From positions 2,666,001-2,730,000 of the forward strand of contig OZ251226.1 of the NCBI GenBank assembly GCA_965240325.2: 64,000 nucleotides of DNA, in the 5' to 3' direction. Both the position numbers and the translations under genes were made by a program. Below the pieces are notes generated by a model, which worked only from the letters and a program-made list of their open reading frames with translations, had not been told where the DNA came from and ran no database searches. Origin of the DNA: Rebecca billardiae RCC1528 (lineage: Eukaryota; Haptophyta). Positions 41,018 to 51,981 of the stretch are shown here, piece after piece (position 1 is the stretch's first letter; every line of letters begins with the position of its first letter).

Positions 41018-42607
41018 ACAAGGTTGTCGACGCCCAGGGTGGGCTGGCTGCGGTGAAGCTCAGGGCGTCCACCGACACCAGCGCAGCCAGGCGTGAGGCC
41101 CGCCTTCTCAGGAAGCACAGGTACGCGTCCAAGGCGTTGCCTGGATGCAGCATGCAGCTCACGAGTGCGGCCTCGTCGCCCGCCGCACGGTGCGCCGTTC
41201 TACGCGGCCATGAACTCGTACGGAGGCACTCGCGGCGTACGCGGGTAGTGGGGAGGGCAAGCACAGACTATGGAATTGTCATGTCTTATCACTCTGGCAT
41301 CGAATCCAAGGTCAGCCCGGGCAGCACGCTCGCGGCAGTGCACGCCGCTGGGTTCACCAAATCGGCCGAGGCCCGTGCAGACTCGTGACGATGCCGAGTT
41401 GGCGAGTTATTGCAGCGCCGGTGCGCACGGCGCCCCGCGTCAAAGGCCCGCGACGACTCTTGGGAGCTTGGCACTAGACGGACGACAGCGCGGTGGGCGT
41501 CGTCGTCACTCTGCTGCCCGCCAGTCACTCAATATACAGATGACGATCATCATCAGAGCATGCAGTCACCGCGTGTCGAACTATCGCGATTGGCGAGTGC
41601 CGCCGCCGGACCAGACTCATGTCCCATCACGGGACACGGTGCCATCACGTCTGACGGATACTCGGATCTAGCAATAGCGCCAGCAATTCATCTAGATACG
41701 ACTTCTAGCGCCGGTCCGACCGGCGGCGGAGACGTTCCGCCGGCGGCGACAGAAGTGGTGACGCCGCCCGCACTGATGGCGCAGCGCCCGGATCTGACAC
41801 TGACTTCTGAGTCGGACTCGGATCGGGATGAGGAATTCAGGAAGTAGGTGAACAACGACGAGTATAATAATAACGGGCTAACATGCGCGCGCGGCGGCCC
41901 GACGTCGGATGAGTCGTCGGAACGAATAGGCGGAATAACGTCCTGGAATCGGCACGACTCGGCGGCGCGCCACGGCCCGCCGGTACTACTACACGGTCCG
42001 ATAGTTATACCGCCGTTATTATAGCAGTACGTACGCGGCCGTAATCCCGTATAGTCGACGACCGGTAGTCGTCGTCGCCGAGCGATCATTCGCGGCGAAT
42101 CAACACGCGCGGCTCACCGCCCGGCAAAACAAGCGTTGCACTCCACGCTGTGATCCTCTGGCCCGGTCTTGAGGACGTCGCCGCATAACTCCATCAGCTC
42201 AAATGCGACCTGCGGGAGGTGAAAACGGCACATGCCGCGGACGCCAGGCCCTAACGACATGATGAGCTTGCCCGCCGCGGACCGGCCCGCCACCACCCTT
42301 TTGATGTGCATCCGGCCGATCGACTGCGCAGCGAGTCTGGCCACGCAGAGGCAGCGTCGTGAAAGGCGTCGCCATCGTCTTCATCCATGTCACCGTCACC
42401 GTCGCAAGAGCCGTGGTGAGCGCCTATAGGAAGGCCGGCGACCCCAACCTGCGGCGCGACGCAAGCCCGGGGCCTGCCGTGTACAGACCAGTGGCCGGGC
42501 CCGCATCACAGAGCTGCAGTGTTGGTCGGCTGGAGTTGAATACGATGCCTGGTCTTTCAGCCCATCTTCCAATCCCCAATCCCACTTGAGTTGCGACCAT
42601 CGCCAGC

Positions 42608-42642
42608 CCAAGGGCCGTAAGGGCACCCAACTCCCAGTGCGG
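42608..42642 (+). repeat. Left arm of 35-bp perfect inverted repeat
   Basis: Exact reverse complement of 43292-43326. Flanking sequence on the inner side stays similar for a further ~35 bp with small gaps. Confidence 0.85.
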
Positions 42643-43291
42643 AGGTTGGGGCGCCTCTGTTGTGCTCGCCTCCGTGAGTGCCCGCGGTGAGTGGCCCGTC
42701 GCCGAAGACGCGGGAGGCGAGGGTGCGGGCATGACGGGGCGCCGCGGCGGGCGGCGCGCGGCGGGCGGCGCGCGGCGGGCGAGGCGGACAGTGCTGATGG
42801 CGAGGCGGAGGTGGAGGCGGAGGTGGGGGCGAGCCGAGCGCAGCTCGGCTGAGGCCACCGGACGCGCGACGAGTCGAGCAGCCGACCGCCGGGAACGGAA
42901 GTGAGTCAGGCGGACATGGAGGCTGCCCGTAGGGGCCTGCAAGCCAAAGTGCGGGCGGGCGCCCACGCTTGCCCCTGCGTGCCCGGTGCAAGCAGCCCGA
43001 GCGCTCCGTTTGCTGCTGGCGCGCACGGCACGAGTGAGCTCGCGCGCCGCGTTGGCAACTGCCGATTGCACGGGCCGAGAGGCGAAAGAGGCGAGCCTGG
43101 CGGACTCACGCGCGTGTCAGGAGAGCATTGACCCGCGCCGCTCAGCGGCGAGCCGTCCGGGTTCGGCATCGCCGCCAGTCATCCAGGCAGAGCGCTCGAC
43201 GTCGCGCCCTCGCGCAGCGTTTGAAGCACGCCGGCCGGACGCGAGTCGCGAGGCCACGAGACAGACAGAGGCACCTCAACCTCCGAGCTGG

Positions 43292-43326
43292 CCGCACTGG
43301 GAGTTGGGTGCCCTTACGGCCCTTGG
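43292..43326 (-). repeat. Right arm of 35-bp perfect inverted repeat
   Basis: Exact reverse complement of 42608-42642; the arms are about 650 bp apart. Confidence 0.85.
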
Positions 43327-43769
43327 CCAGCCGCCGTCTTCGCCATCAGCGTCGGCGGCTAGCTGCCTTGAACCTCACGGAGCCAGCGAGCCAGCGGCTC
43401 CCCTCGCTTTGACGCGCTCTACTCGAGTCTCGACCCGAAGCCCTTCCGCTCGCAAGCGATCTCGTCCAGGCCTCGTGGAGGTGGAGAAGGACACAAAAAA
43501 GGAGCGAAGATTGCTGAGATGCTAAGGAGATTGCGGCCAAGCCATCATGCCTTCCGGGACGACCATTGGCTCGTTTTCTTCCTGATTCCAGTCTTTCGCC
43601 TGATGGTATTGAGATAATATGTCTCACTTTGGCGACCGCTCATTTTTCGATCCCCCCCCAACCGACCAATGGGAAGGCGGAGCCGCGACTCGCTCTGAAA
43701 ATGCGTGAATTGTTTCGCGGTCTGGCGGACCGGCCCGTGGAAAAACGCAGCAGTGGCAGAGAGACTCAG

Positions 43770-43802
43770 TATATATTATATATATATATAATATATTTAT
43801 TT
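43770..43802. repeat. TA-rich microsatellite
   Basis: TATATATTATATATATATAT-like run in an AT-rich intergenic stretch. Confidence 0.75.
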
Positions 43803-43965
43803 GCTGACTCTGTACGGTCTGTCTCTGACTCTCTGAGTGGACTGCTGACTGCAGATGACTCAGTATTAGACTTAGTCAGACGTTTAGTGAAGCCGTGCGG
43901 AGCCGACTGGTAACAGTCCAGTCCCAACCAATGATGGCGCAAATGTCTGAGACCGCTCAGCGCGC

Positions 43966-45518
43966 TCATCCCTGGTCATTCTCACCGGCAAAGCTCTCTG
44001 CTGCATGCCGATGTGGATCATCTGGCCGCTGCTCCGGATCTGCTTCGTCAGGCCCAGCTTCGTCGTCGCTCTGCAACGCCGGTGGCATCTGAGCCATCTG
44101 CACCGACGGCGCACCCTGCAGCGCACGCAAGTTCTCCAGCACCTGCGATTTGATGCCCTCAAGGTACTGGCGCGAGTTGAGGTTGTCCATCGTGGGGTTG
44201 GGCTGCAAGTGGAGCTTCCAGTCGGGCACAAAGTATTCATAGTAGTCGTTGGGGGGCAAGTCGTCCTCCAGCTCCTGCGTGCGCGCGGGGCCCCGTGCAC
44301 GGGCGTGAGTGGTCGGCGGTGCGGGCGTGGGGCGCCTGCGCAGTTCCGCCTCGGAGCACCGCGCTCCATGCGCTCGTCGCGCGCGGCTCTCGCGGCGGCG
44401 GCTGCGATCAATATGCGCGCCGCGCCGCGACCAAGCAGGCACCTGGTTGAGGACGACTGCTGTCTCGTACGTCCAGCAGCGTGCCACGTTGCGGATGGTA
44501 TAGCCGCCCCCGCCGAGGACGAGCGTGGGCAGGCCAAAGCCCATCACATAGCGCACGCATTCGGCATGCCCGCGCACAGTCAGGTTGAAGCAGCCAAGCC
44601 GATCGCCCGTGATGGAGTCCGAGCCGCACTGCAGCACGACGGCAGTTGGCTTGAACTGCTCCATCACCTGCTCGATCACGGGCTCAAAGATCGACTTGTA
44701 CGCCTTGTCGTTGATGCCGTCCTTGAGCGGCACGTTCACCGAGTAGTGCTTGCCCCGGCGGGCGCCGATGTCCTTCACGTCACCCGTGCCTGCCCGCAGG
44801 GGGGGGCGCGCAGCGCGAGGGCATCACGCCCCATCGGGCCTCGCAGGGGCAGGAGGCCGGCGGGGCGCCCGCGCGCGCTGCGCCCAGCGCCCGACGACGC
44901 GTACGCACCGGGGAAGAAGAAGTCGCCGTACTTGTGGAACGAGACCGTCATCACGCGGTCCGTGAGGTAGAACGCCTCCTCGACGCCGTCGCCGTGGTGG
45001 ATGTCGATGTCGATGTACAGCACGCGCGGGTGGAACTTGAGGAGCTCCAGAATGGCGAGGACGATGTCGTTCACGTAGCAGAAGCCCGAGGCCTCGCTCT
45101 TCTTCGCGTGGTGCAGCCCGCCGCTCCAATTGATGGCGACGTCCACATCCCCATTGTTCAGCTTGACTGCGCCATCGATCGAGCCGCCGGTGTACACGCG
45201 GCAGTAGTCGTACAGCCCGTCGAAGACGGGGCAATCGTCACCGACGGTGTACTTTTGCAGCTGCTTCGAGAAGTCGTTCGCGTTGTCAGGCGTCACACGC
45301 CGCAGGAAGTCGATGTAGTCGTCCGAGTGGAAGCGCTGCATCTCGGCATCCGTCGCGACGTGTGGTCGATACACGTCCATCTGCCGGTACAGGTCGTAGT
45401 TGAGCACGAGATTGTGCGTCATGCACAGCCGATGCGGCTTCATCGGGTGCCCCGGCCCATAGTGGTACGTGCCCAGCAGGTCGTCGTGGAAGTAGCACAC
45501 CTTACGAGCTCGCGCCAT
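43966..45518 (-). CDS. Class I histone deacetylase (RPD3/HDAC1-like)
   Basis: Exons 44909-45518, 44443-44789 and 43966-44274 (minus) give 421 aa. The deacetylase domain is complete: [77 protein letters not shown] (across the first intron), [17 protein letters not shown] and [14 protein letters not shown]. The zinc ligands Asp-His-Asp and the charge-relay His pair are present. The second junction gives [17 protein letters not shown], as in class I enzymes. It removes acetyl groups from histone lysines in nuclear co-repressor complexes. The short acidic tail lacks long extensions. It is divergent to a plastid gene 150 bp away. Confidence 0.95.
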
Positions 45519-45668
45519 GCTGACTCGGAAGCACTGGCACCCTGCTGCAGCTGGCGAGCGAGCGGTCGGGAGTGCGCAGGCACCACTTGCTCACCAGGAA
45601 GCAAGCCGCACCCGTCAGTTGGCCCGGACTCTCCGACTCGGGCGGTCTGGACGCAAAGCTGCGCGACC

Positions 45669-46301
45669 ATGTCGGCGCTCGTGAGCGCGCTCCTCATTAA
45701 CGCGCCCGCACTTCTCCGCGCGCCTAGCAGCGCCCGGTCTCTGGACTCGCGTCATATGCCACGACCTCGATTCAATGTGGGAGACTCCGCCGCCATGGAA
45801 TGCCTCCAGCACCTCAACCGCCGCAACGTCGCTGCTGGCTCGCTGGCTCTGCTTCTGAGCACGCTCGAGCCACAGAGCGCGCATGCCTACCGCACCGTGC
45901 AGCAGGCCATGGAGGACACGCAGCAGGTGTCAAAGCAATCAGAGCTGTACGCTCGGTTCGCTGTCGTCCGGGAGCGGATGGGCCAGACAGACGAATTTGG
46001 CAAGCTTGCCGACGAGGAGAAGTGGGACAACCTGCAAGCACTGGCGCGAAACTACAACCGCGTGGTGCAGCAGGACGAGATGCTACGCATCGTCGACATG
46101 CTGTCGGGCTCTACCAAGGACGACGCCAAGAAATATTCTGAGCTCGTGAAGAACGACCTCAAGGCGGTTGACAGTGCCGCACGCAAGAAGGACGCGGGGA
46201 AGGTGAAGGAGGCCACGGGCAAGCTCGAAGAGAACATGAAAGCCTTCTTGGTGCTGCAGCCGAGCGACCTTCGGGAGCAGTTCGGCGTGCCGGACTTGTA
46301 G
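45669..46301 (+). CDS. Putative thylakoid lumen protein (PsbQ-like helical bundle)
   Basis: Single exon, 210 aa from the ATG at 45669. The leader is multipart: a hydrophobic start (SALVSALLINAPALL), a Ser/Arg-rich stretch, then RRNVAAGSLALLLSTL ending in Ala-His-Ala, i.e. a twin-arginine thylakoid transfer signal with AHA cleavage site. The mature ~145 residues are all predicted helix, rich in Lys/Glu/Asp, like small oxygen-evolving-complex proteins of the PsbQ type. The exact family is not certain; another four-helix lumen protein is possible. Confidence 0.68.
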   Translation: MSALVSALLINAPALLRAPSSARSLDSRHMPRPRFNVGDSAAMECLQHLNRRNVAAGSLALLLSTLEPQSAHAYRTVQQAMEDTQQVSKQSELYARFAVVRERMGQTDEFGKLADEEKWDNLQALARNYNRVVQQDEMLRIVDMLSGSTKDDAKKYSELVKNDLKAVDSAARKKDAGKVKEATGKLEENMKAFLVLQPSDLREQFGVPDL

Positions 46302-47175
46302 GTACGAGCCCGTAGCTTTAGTGTGCCAGCAGACGTGGCCATGCGCGCCTGAGGCGTCTCGCCGTTGCCACGGCCGCATGCTGGCCGAAACAGCTGTGAG
46401 CGCATTGCGGTCGGACTTCCGCGCCGTTGCGACGCCGTCGGTTGACGCTGCGTCAGGCGGTCAGTCGCGTGCGCGCACGGAAGCCTTTGACAGCATCATT
46501 CTCGGTCTCTGCTGGAACTCCGACGCACCCGCGAGTCTTATTAGCTGCGCGACGCTTTGTGCGCTGCTCGCAGCCTGGTCATCCTAATAGAACTACACTG
46601 CTAAAGTATTATTCAGAATTGATGATTTAATTAACAATAAGTACTACACTGCTTTTGTGTAACTCAGTTCTAATCAGCGGCGCGCCAATAGTTGACGGAC
46701 CGTGTCCGTGTCGGCCACTCTACTACGGTCTCTGTGACTGTCTGTCGCCGGGAGACGGGGAGTAGCCGTGAGGCTGTGCAGTTGACTGGCAGTGTGCAGC
46801 GGCGCTCGGCCCGTCGGCCTCGGGGCCACCGCGCTCCGCGACAGTGTCGGAGTATCACTCCGAAGTGACTCGGACATTATACTCCGGAGGTCAGTCGTAG
46901 TAACTGATGCAGATGCTGACGACGGCCGCTGCAAACGGCGCGGCTCAGAATTCCGATTAGGCTGATGAGACCGCTGAGACGGCTGAGAGTCAGAGTGAGA
47001 GTGAGACCGCCGCCAGAGACCGCGATTCTATAGCCGGTCTAGCCCGGGTAGCGGGAGTCGCCACGGGCGGCATACGTAGCAGCGGGATCATGTCACGCGG
47101 CCCGCGTGGCGACAACCAGCCGCTCCGTATCACGTTGACAGGCAGCCGCCGAGTCCTCCCCAGACCGCGAGGTCA
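46302..47175. other. Convergent intergenic region (lumen protein / Obg)
   Basis: 874 bp. 46570-46680 is AT-rich. Beyond it are GAGACTGAG-like words (about 46960-47010). No gene seen. Confidence 0.5.
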
Positions 47176-48420
47176 TCATCTGTCGTGGCTGACAGAAGGC
47201 TGTCCCGAGCCTGGGTCGTCTGCGTTACCATCAGCCTCGAGTCCCTCCGATGACGTTGAGCTCGACGTGGCGTCGCCATTCGCCTGCTTCCGGCTGCGGA
47301 TCGCGGCAAGTGCTTGGCGACACACACGGAGAAGCTCGTCCACGTTTGCACCGTCCTCCGCGCTCACCTCCACGACAGGCGCGATGCGCTCGGCAAAGGC
47401 TGGCACGCGCTTTGCGGCCCACGCCAGGCCCTGGAACTCGTGCAGCTGTGCAGACAGCTCGGCCGCAAGCCGCTCAGCTCCTGCTTGTGCGCCGGGCAGG
47501 TCCATCTTGTTGGCGACGACAATTCCCGGCCTCGCCGATAGGCCCTCCTGGTACGCCTCGAGCTCGTCGCGCAGGTGCGCGAGCGTGTCGAAGGGCCGCT
47601 CGCTCGCCGCGTCGATCACATAGCAGAGCAGTTGCGTGCGCTCGACGTGGCGCAGGAAGGTGTGCCCGAGCCCGCGGTTGGCGTGCGCGCCGTCGATGAT
47701 GCCCGGCACGTCTGCGAGCGAGAACTCGTGCTCGGCCGCTTCGGGCCCGAGGCCACGCGAAACGATGCCGACGTGCGGGTGCAGCGTCGTGAACGGGTAG
47801 GACGCGACCTCGGGGGTGGCGCGCGACACTGCGCGCAGCAGCGATGACTTGCCGGCATTCGGAAAGCCAACAAGCGCGGCGTCGGCAATCAGCTTCAGCT
47901 CGAGCTCGAGCATCAAGGACTCTCCGGGCTGGCCCGGGTGGCGGATGCGCGGTGCCACGTATCGACTCGAGCGGAACGCGCGGTTGCCCTTGCCGCCGCG
48001 CCCACCCTCGGCGACGATCAGCTCGTCACCATCGCGCAGCACCTCGCCCAAGTGCACACGGGCTGCGCTCGCTGTTGGCTGCATCATGGTTTGCTTCAGC
48101 CGGTGAACCTGTCCGAGCCTGCGCACGACCGTGCCCGGCGGCACTGCGATCACGTGGTCCTTACCCACCGCGCCGTCCATCGCCTTGGAGCGCCCATGCG
48201 CGCCATCTTCGGCCGCGTGCACCGTCTGGCCGAAGCGCAGGTCGCCCTTGCTGGCAACGGCGCGCACGATCACGTTGCCGCCACTGCCACCGTGCCCGCC
48301 GTCCGGGCCGCCAAAGGGGCGGCCTTTCTCGCGCAGGAAGCTGATTATGCCCATGCCGCCCGAGCCGCCCTTGGCCAGCACGCGCACCTTGTCGATAAAC
48401 TGCCTCGGGGCGCCACGCAT
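47176..48420 (-). CDS. Obg/CgtA family ribosome-assembly GTPase
   Basis: Single exon, 414 aa from the ATG at 48420; an ATG at 48501 would add 27 residues and overlap the neighbouring gene start. Residues ~1-155 are the glycine-rich Obg fold (FIDKVRVLAKGGSGGMG, GGPDGGHGGSGGNV, GGRGGKGNRAF). The G domain has GFPNAGKSSLL (G1), LADVPGIIDGA (G3) and ANKMD (G4), plus a VSAEDG G5 motif. The acidic Ser-rich tail (~380-414) replaces the bacterial OCT domain. Obg proteins act in large ribosomal subunit maturation. An organellar role is likely but no convincing transit peptide is seen at either start. Confidence 0.9.
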   Translation of the reverse strand: MRGAPRQFIDKVRVLAKGGSGGMGIISFLREKGRPFGGPDGGHGGSGGNVIVRAVASKGDLRFGQTVHAAEDGAHGRSKAMDGAVGKDHVIAVPPGTVVRRLGQVHRLKQTMMQPTASAARVHLGEVLRDGDELIVAEGGRGGKGNRAFRSSRYVAPRIRHPGQPGESLMLELELKLIADAALVGFPNAGKSSLLRAVSRATPEVASYPFTTLHPHVGIVSRGLGPEAAEHEFSLADVPGIIDGAHANRGLGHTFLRHVERTQLLCYVIDAASERPFDTLAHLRDELEAYQEGLSARPGIVVANKMDLPGAQAGAERLAAELSAQLHEFQGLAWAAKRVPAFAERIAPVVEVSAEDGANVDELLRVCRQALAAIRSRKQANGDATSSSTSSEGLEADGNADDPGSGQPSVSHDR

Positions 48421-48488
48421 GTTTGATGATTGGCGGCAACGGCAGCCATGGATTTCGTCGCGGCCGAGTCCGCCACCGCCTGACGACG

Positions 48489-50624
48489 ATGGCGGCCGCA
48501 TCCCGGCGCGCACGGAGATGGATGGTGGTGGTGGTGTCCATCGCGTGCGCCATCGACGCGAAAGTGCTCGAGGGGCACGTCACAGGCAGCGCCAGGCTGC
48601 ACAGTCGCGACCATGACCTCGTCGTCCTGGGCAGCTTCGGCTATCAGCGAGGCAGCGGCAAGCTTGACGATGCTGGCTTCCTCGAGATCGAGGCCCATGG
48701 CCAAGCGGGCGTCCACGGGCAGGCCGTCGCGCTCTTCTCGTCAGAGTGGACGCACCTAGACGTGTCCCCGCCTCGAACGCTCCCGCTGTGGACGGCGGTG
48801 TACCGCAACCCGCATATGAGCTGCCAGCAGAAGCTCAACGCCTCCATCTTCCACCTGCCGGTCGACGGCGGTGCGCGACGCGAGCTGGATGTGCTGCACT
48901 TCTTCAGCGAAGTGCCGCTAGGGCCGGCGCCACGGTTCGTGCACCTCGTTGCGCTCAACTGCGCGCCCCCCGGCCAGCTCGCCATGTACTACCGCGTCAC
49001 GCTGCAGAACCCGCCCGGCTGGTGGTCGAGCCAGTTCTCGTACGAGGACCAGGGCGTGCTGCAGATCCACCTCGTGCTGCTGGCGTGGGCGGTTGGGCTG
49101 GGGGTGCTCGCGGGGCTGACGGTGCTCAGGCTGCGCGCCGCGCAGCTCAGCCATCCGCCCCTCCTGGTGCTCACCGCCGCCATCTGGGTGAGCGCCCTCT
49201 CCCGGCTGCTGCACGTCGTCTTCTTCTCCGAGTACGCGCTGCACGGTCACGGACCGGAGGGCGCGCTCGTCTGGTGCGTGGCCGCGCGCTCGGCGAGTGG
49301 GATTCCGGCGCGGTGGTCTGCCCGTCGTCTGTTCGCGCCTGCGTCTACTCGACGCCCATCTGCCCGACGCTGCACGCCGCCTGCGCTCCACGCGCGCCCC
49401 CCTGCTGCGACGCGGCTGCATTCCACACGGCGCATCCCTCGCTGCCGTGCCGGGCGCTCTGCGCTGTGCGCGCAGTGGCGAGGCGGCGTTCACGCTCGCA
49501 GACCTGGTGGTGATGGTGCTCTTCCTGCTGCTCGCGCAGGGCTGGCGGCTCACCGAAGAGCTCGCGCCGCGCAAGGACCAGCTGCTCACCGCTGTCGCCG
49601 TCGTCGTCTACGTGTGCAGCTACACAATCATCTACGCAGTGGACTACAAGACGCGCGACCCCGCGGCCGAGGTCTACGTGCTCCTCACGACCGGCGCCCT
49701 CTTCCTTGCGGCCGTGCGCGTGATGTGCGCGCGTGCGCGAGGGAGCGCGCGCGGCGCGCGCGATTGCGCGCAGCCCGCGCTGACGCGCGTCTCCACGCCT
49801 GCCCGTCGCCTGCGGCCGTGCGCGCTCCGTGCGTGCCGGACCGTCTCGCGGGCCCGACCGCGCCGCCCGCCCGCCCTCGCTCGCGCAGGCTCCTCAGCCT
49901 GTGCGGCCTCTTCTTCGTGGACACGTACCGACGAGAGCCCTCGGTCGAGCGGCTCGCCTTCTTCCGCCGCGCGCTGGTGTGCTGCGTGCTGTGGTTCGCG
50001 CAGATGCCTATCACCTCGATCCTCGCACTCAGCATCCCCAAATGGAACCGCCATCACATCGCCACGCTGATGATCGGGATGGCGCACACGACGCTGCTCG
50101 CTGCGCTGCTGCTGCTCTTCGAGCCCGAGCGCGCGAAGGACTACTTCGTGCTCACCGCAACCGAGGCCGAGCTCAGCTGGCTCACTGCCGGCGAGCCGCA
50201 AGGCGACGGCGAGCGCGGCCAGCAGGCCCTGGCGCAGTACGATTCGTATGTCGAGCTCGATGATCGCGATGGCGGTGACACCGAGCATGCGCGTGCAACC
50301 GTTGCGCGCGACGACAGCTCAGCCCGACCCGGCGCGGCGACGGGCGCGCGCAGTGCCAATCTGGATGAGACTTCTCGCAGAGCCGGCGCGCACTGGGAAG
50401 AGCGGCCCTCCGCAGCGCACGCGGGCGGAGGGCTTTCACGGAGACGAGATGGAGAAACCGCGCACGGTAGTGCTGGGAGCGGGTGCGTGGCCTCATCATC
50501 ATCACGGGTAGGCTGCACATCAGACTCGGGCTGCTCACCAGCATTGCCGTCATCAGCGACGACAAGGGCGACGACAGCAGGCTCAGCAGCAGCTGCCGCT
50601 GAGCCCGAAGGTGGCATGCTTTGA
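48489..50624 (+). CDS. GPR180/TMEM145-like seven-transmembrane protein (GOST family)
   Basis: Exons 48489-49273, 49476-49724 and 49889-50624 give about 589 aa. After a signal peptide (WMVVVVSIACAIDA) comes an extracellular beta-rich domain (~20-195), then seven hydrophobic spans: LVLLAWAVGLGVLAGLTVL, LLVLTAAIWVSAL, LADLVVMVLFLLLAQGW, LLTAVAVVVYVCSY, VYVLLTTGALFLA, LVCCVLWFAQMPI and TLMIGMAHTTLLAALLLL. Motifs around the helices (LLLAQGWRLT, YFVLTA) suit the GPR180/TMEM145 branch of Golgi-dynamics-type receptors, which traffic through Golgi and plasma membrane. The ~130-residue tail is Ser/Glu-rich and disordered. Splice sites of introns 1 and 2 are chosen to keep helices intact and are moderately certain. 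Confidence 0.8.
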   Translation: MAAASRRARRWMVVVVSIACAIDAKVLEGHVTGSARLHSRDHDLVVLGSFGYQRGSGKLDDAGFLEIEAHGQAGVHGQAVALFSSEWTHLDVSPPRTLPLWTAVYRNPHMSCQQKLNASIFHLPVDGGARRELDVLHFFSEVPLGPAPRFVHLVALNCAPPGQLAMYYRVTLQNPPGWWSSQFSYEDQGVLQIHLVLLAWAVGLGVLAGLTVLRLRAAQLSHPPLLVLTAAIWVSALSRLLHVVFFSEYALHGHGPEGALVWCVAARSASGIPARWSARRLFAPASTRRPSARRCTPPALHARPPAATRLHSTRRIPRCRAGRSALCAQWRGGVHARRPGGDGALPAARAGLAAHRRARAAQGPAAHRCRRRRLRVQLHNHLRSGLQDARPRGRGLRAPHDRRPLPCGRARDVRACARERARRARLRAARADARLHACPSPAAVRAPCVPDRLAGPTAPPARPRSRRLLSLCGLFFVDTYRREPSVERLAFFRRALVCCVLWFAQMPITSILALSIPKWNRHHIATLMIGMAHTTLLAALLLLFEPERAKDYFVLTATEAELSWLTAGEPQGDGERGQQALAQYDSYVELDDRDGGDTEHARATVARDDSSARPGAATGARSANLDETSRRAGAHWEERPSAAHAGGGLSRRRDGETAHGSAGSGCVASSSSRVGCTSDSGCSPALPSSATTRATTAGSAAAAAEPEGGML

Positions 50625-50977
50625 CGGGCGCCGCCTGCCCGGAGCGTGCCGCGTGCCTCCGACTTGTTACAGTGAACTGAGGCTGACAAGTGGCTGCTAA
50701 GACTGTCGTCAGCGCGGCGGCGTCACGCGCGCGAAGTTATCGGGCGGCGAAGACTCGTCGCCGCCTTCTGCCGGCGGCGCCCTTCCCGCTTCCGGCCTTT
50801 GGAACCCTTTGACCTTCGTCACGCCCACGGCCAGCACCGCGTCGGCGCGTAGCCTGCGTAGTGCGTCATCGCCTATTCGCCGCCTCGGCCCACCATCACC
50901 CATTCCCATGTCAATATCTTGCCGATGCCGTTTCGCACCGCGATCTACCGCAATGAACGTTTCGGCTCGCTCACGGA
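50625..50977. other. Convergent intergenic region, 353 bp
   Basis: 3' flanks of the GPR180-like and lumenal-candidate genes. GC-rich second half with short ORFs; no gene seen. Confidence 0.5.
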
Positions 50978-51790
50978 TCAGAGCTCCCACTCCTCGCCGT
51001 TGAACCCATCCTCGCCGAGCACGGCATCGAGCGAGGCCTTGTCAAGGTACACGCGCCGCTCCAGCCATGCAACCTCGGGCTCCGTGAGCAGTCCCCCGGT
51101 GTGCGCGATGCCGACGAGCTCATCCACACCCCTGGTCGCCGCGTCGATGTAGAGCGCCGCCTCGGCGGGCACGAACAGGCCGAGGCCCTCCTGAAGCTTG
51201 CACAGGAGCTGCACAACGTCAGCCTGTGCGCCACAACTGCGCCAGCCGCAGTGGCCCCACTGCCAGCCGATCTCGCGACGCAGGTCGTCTGAGAGCTCTG
51301 TGCACGCCATCAGCGTGCGCGATGCGCCCTCGACGTCGGCGCGAATCTGCTCGGCCATGGTCGCGATCGCGGCCCAATCACGGCGCTGAGCAAGCTCGAT
51401 GAGCTGCTCCATCTGTCGCGCTGTGTCCACCAGCGCGAGCGCAGCGGTCCGCGCCTCCGCGCGTGAGACTGAGCGCGGTGCGGCTCGGTGTGACAGATCT
51501 CGTGAACGTTGTAGATCCACAAGCTCATTCACAGATCGCAGCCGGGGCCCTGCCACTTCCTCGACGCGCACACCGAGGCCGCCCGTCGGACCCTGCAGCC
51601 ACGTGGTGATCGCGCCCGCACCCGCGCTCGCGCAGACACTCGCCGCCAGCTCGAGAGCAACGCGGCGTCCCCCACTCGATGGAGCGCTGACTACGACGCG
51701 CGAGCGCGCCGGTACTCGTGTGCTTGCTTCCACCACGAGCGCCGGCCGGCCGAGCAAAGCCGCCACGATGGCGATGGACGTCGCGAGCAT
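50978..51790 (-). CDS. Putative plastid-targeted helical (thylakoid lumen?) protein
   Basis: Single exon, 270 aa from the ATG at 51790. Leader in three parts: signal peptide (MLATSIAIVAALLG), Ser/Arg-rich transit-like stretch, and GGRRVALELAASVCASAGAGA, a twin-arginine-type hydrophobic segment. The mature part is mainly helical (ARQMEQLIELAQRRDWAAI, LLCKLQEGLGLFVPAEAALY). This architecture parallels the protein at 45669 and PsbQ-like lumen proteins, but sequence identity to a named family is not evident to me. Divergent to the NT-C2 gene with 191 bp between starts. Confidence 0.6.
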   Translation of the reverse strand: MLATSIAIVAALLGRPALVVEASTRVPARSRVVVSAPSSGGRRVALELAASVCASAGAGAITTWLQGPTGGLGVRVEEVAGPRLRSVNELVDLQRSRDLSHRAAPRSVSRAEARTAALALVDTARQMEQLIELAQRRDWAAIATMAEQIRADVEGASRTLMACTELSDDLRREIGWQWGHCGWRSCGAQADVVQLLCKLQEGLGLFVPAEAALYIDAATRGVDELVGIAHTGGLLTEPEVAWLERRVYLDKASLDAVLGEDGFNGEEWEL

Positions 51791-51981
51791 CCTGATGATG
51801 ATGACGATCACGCCGACGATGCTGATCAAAAATGCGGGCCGAGATTTTTTTCCCGTCCAGCTCCCGTGTTTCGAACGGCGCGCGGTTCAGCGCGGCGTCC
51901 CGCTGCAGGAACTGGCGAGCCCCAGCACGGCCGCCGCTCCGCCGCTCGAGCTGCGCCAGGGCCGGCCGGAGCGCGGTGGCC

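Larger units (their letters stand above)
41018..43965. other. 2.9 kb gene-poor region with an inverted repeat
   Basis: Contains ORFs of 70-215 codons on both strands but none I can assign. 41500-42100 is low-GC with many stops. 42600-43330 holds a 35-bp perfect inverted repeat in GC-rich DNA, and the ORFs on each arm encode the same short peptide (EAPQPP...HWELGALTALG) on opposite strands. 43560-43900 is AT-rich. A minus-strand ORF at 40821-41264 is also protein-like but lacks an ATG. Confidence 0.4.

Noticed and set aside
40821-41264. Minus-strand 147-codon ORF with plausible composition
   Set aside because: Starts only with GTG and overlaps two plus-strand ORFs of similar quality. I cannot decide which strand, if any, is coding.
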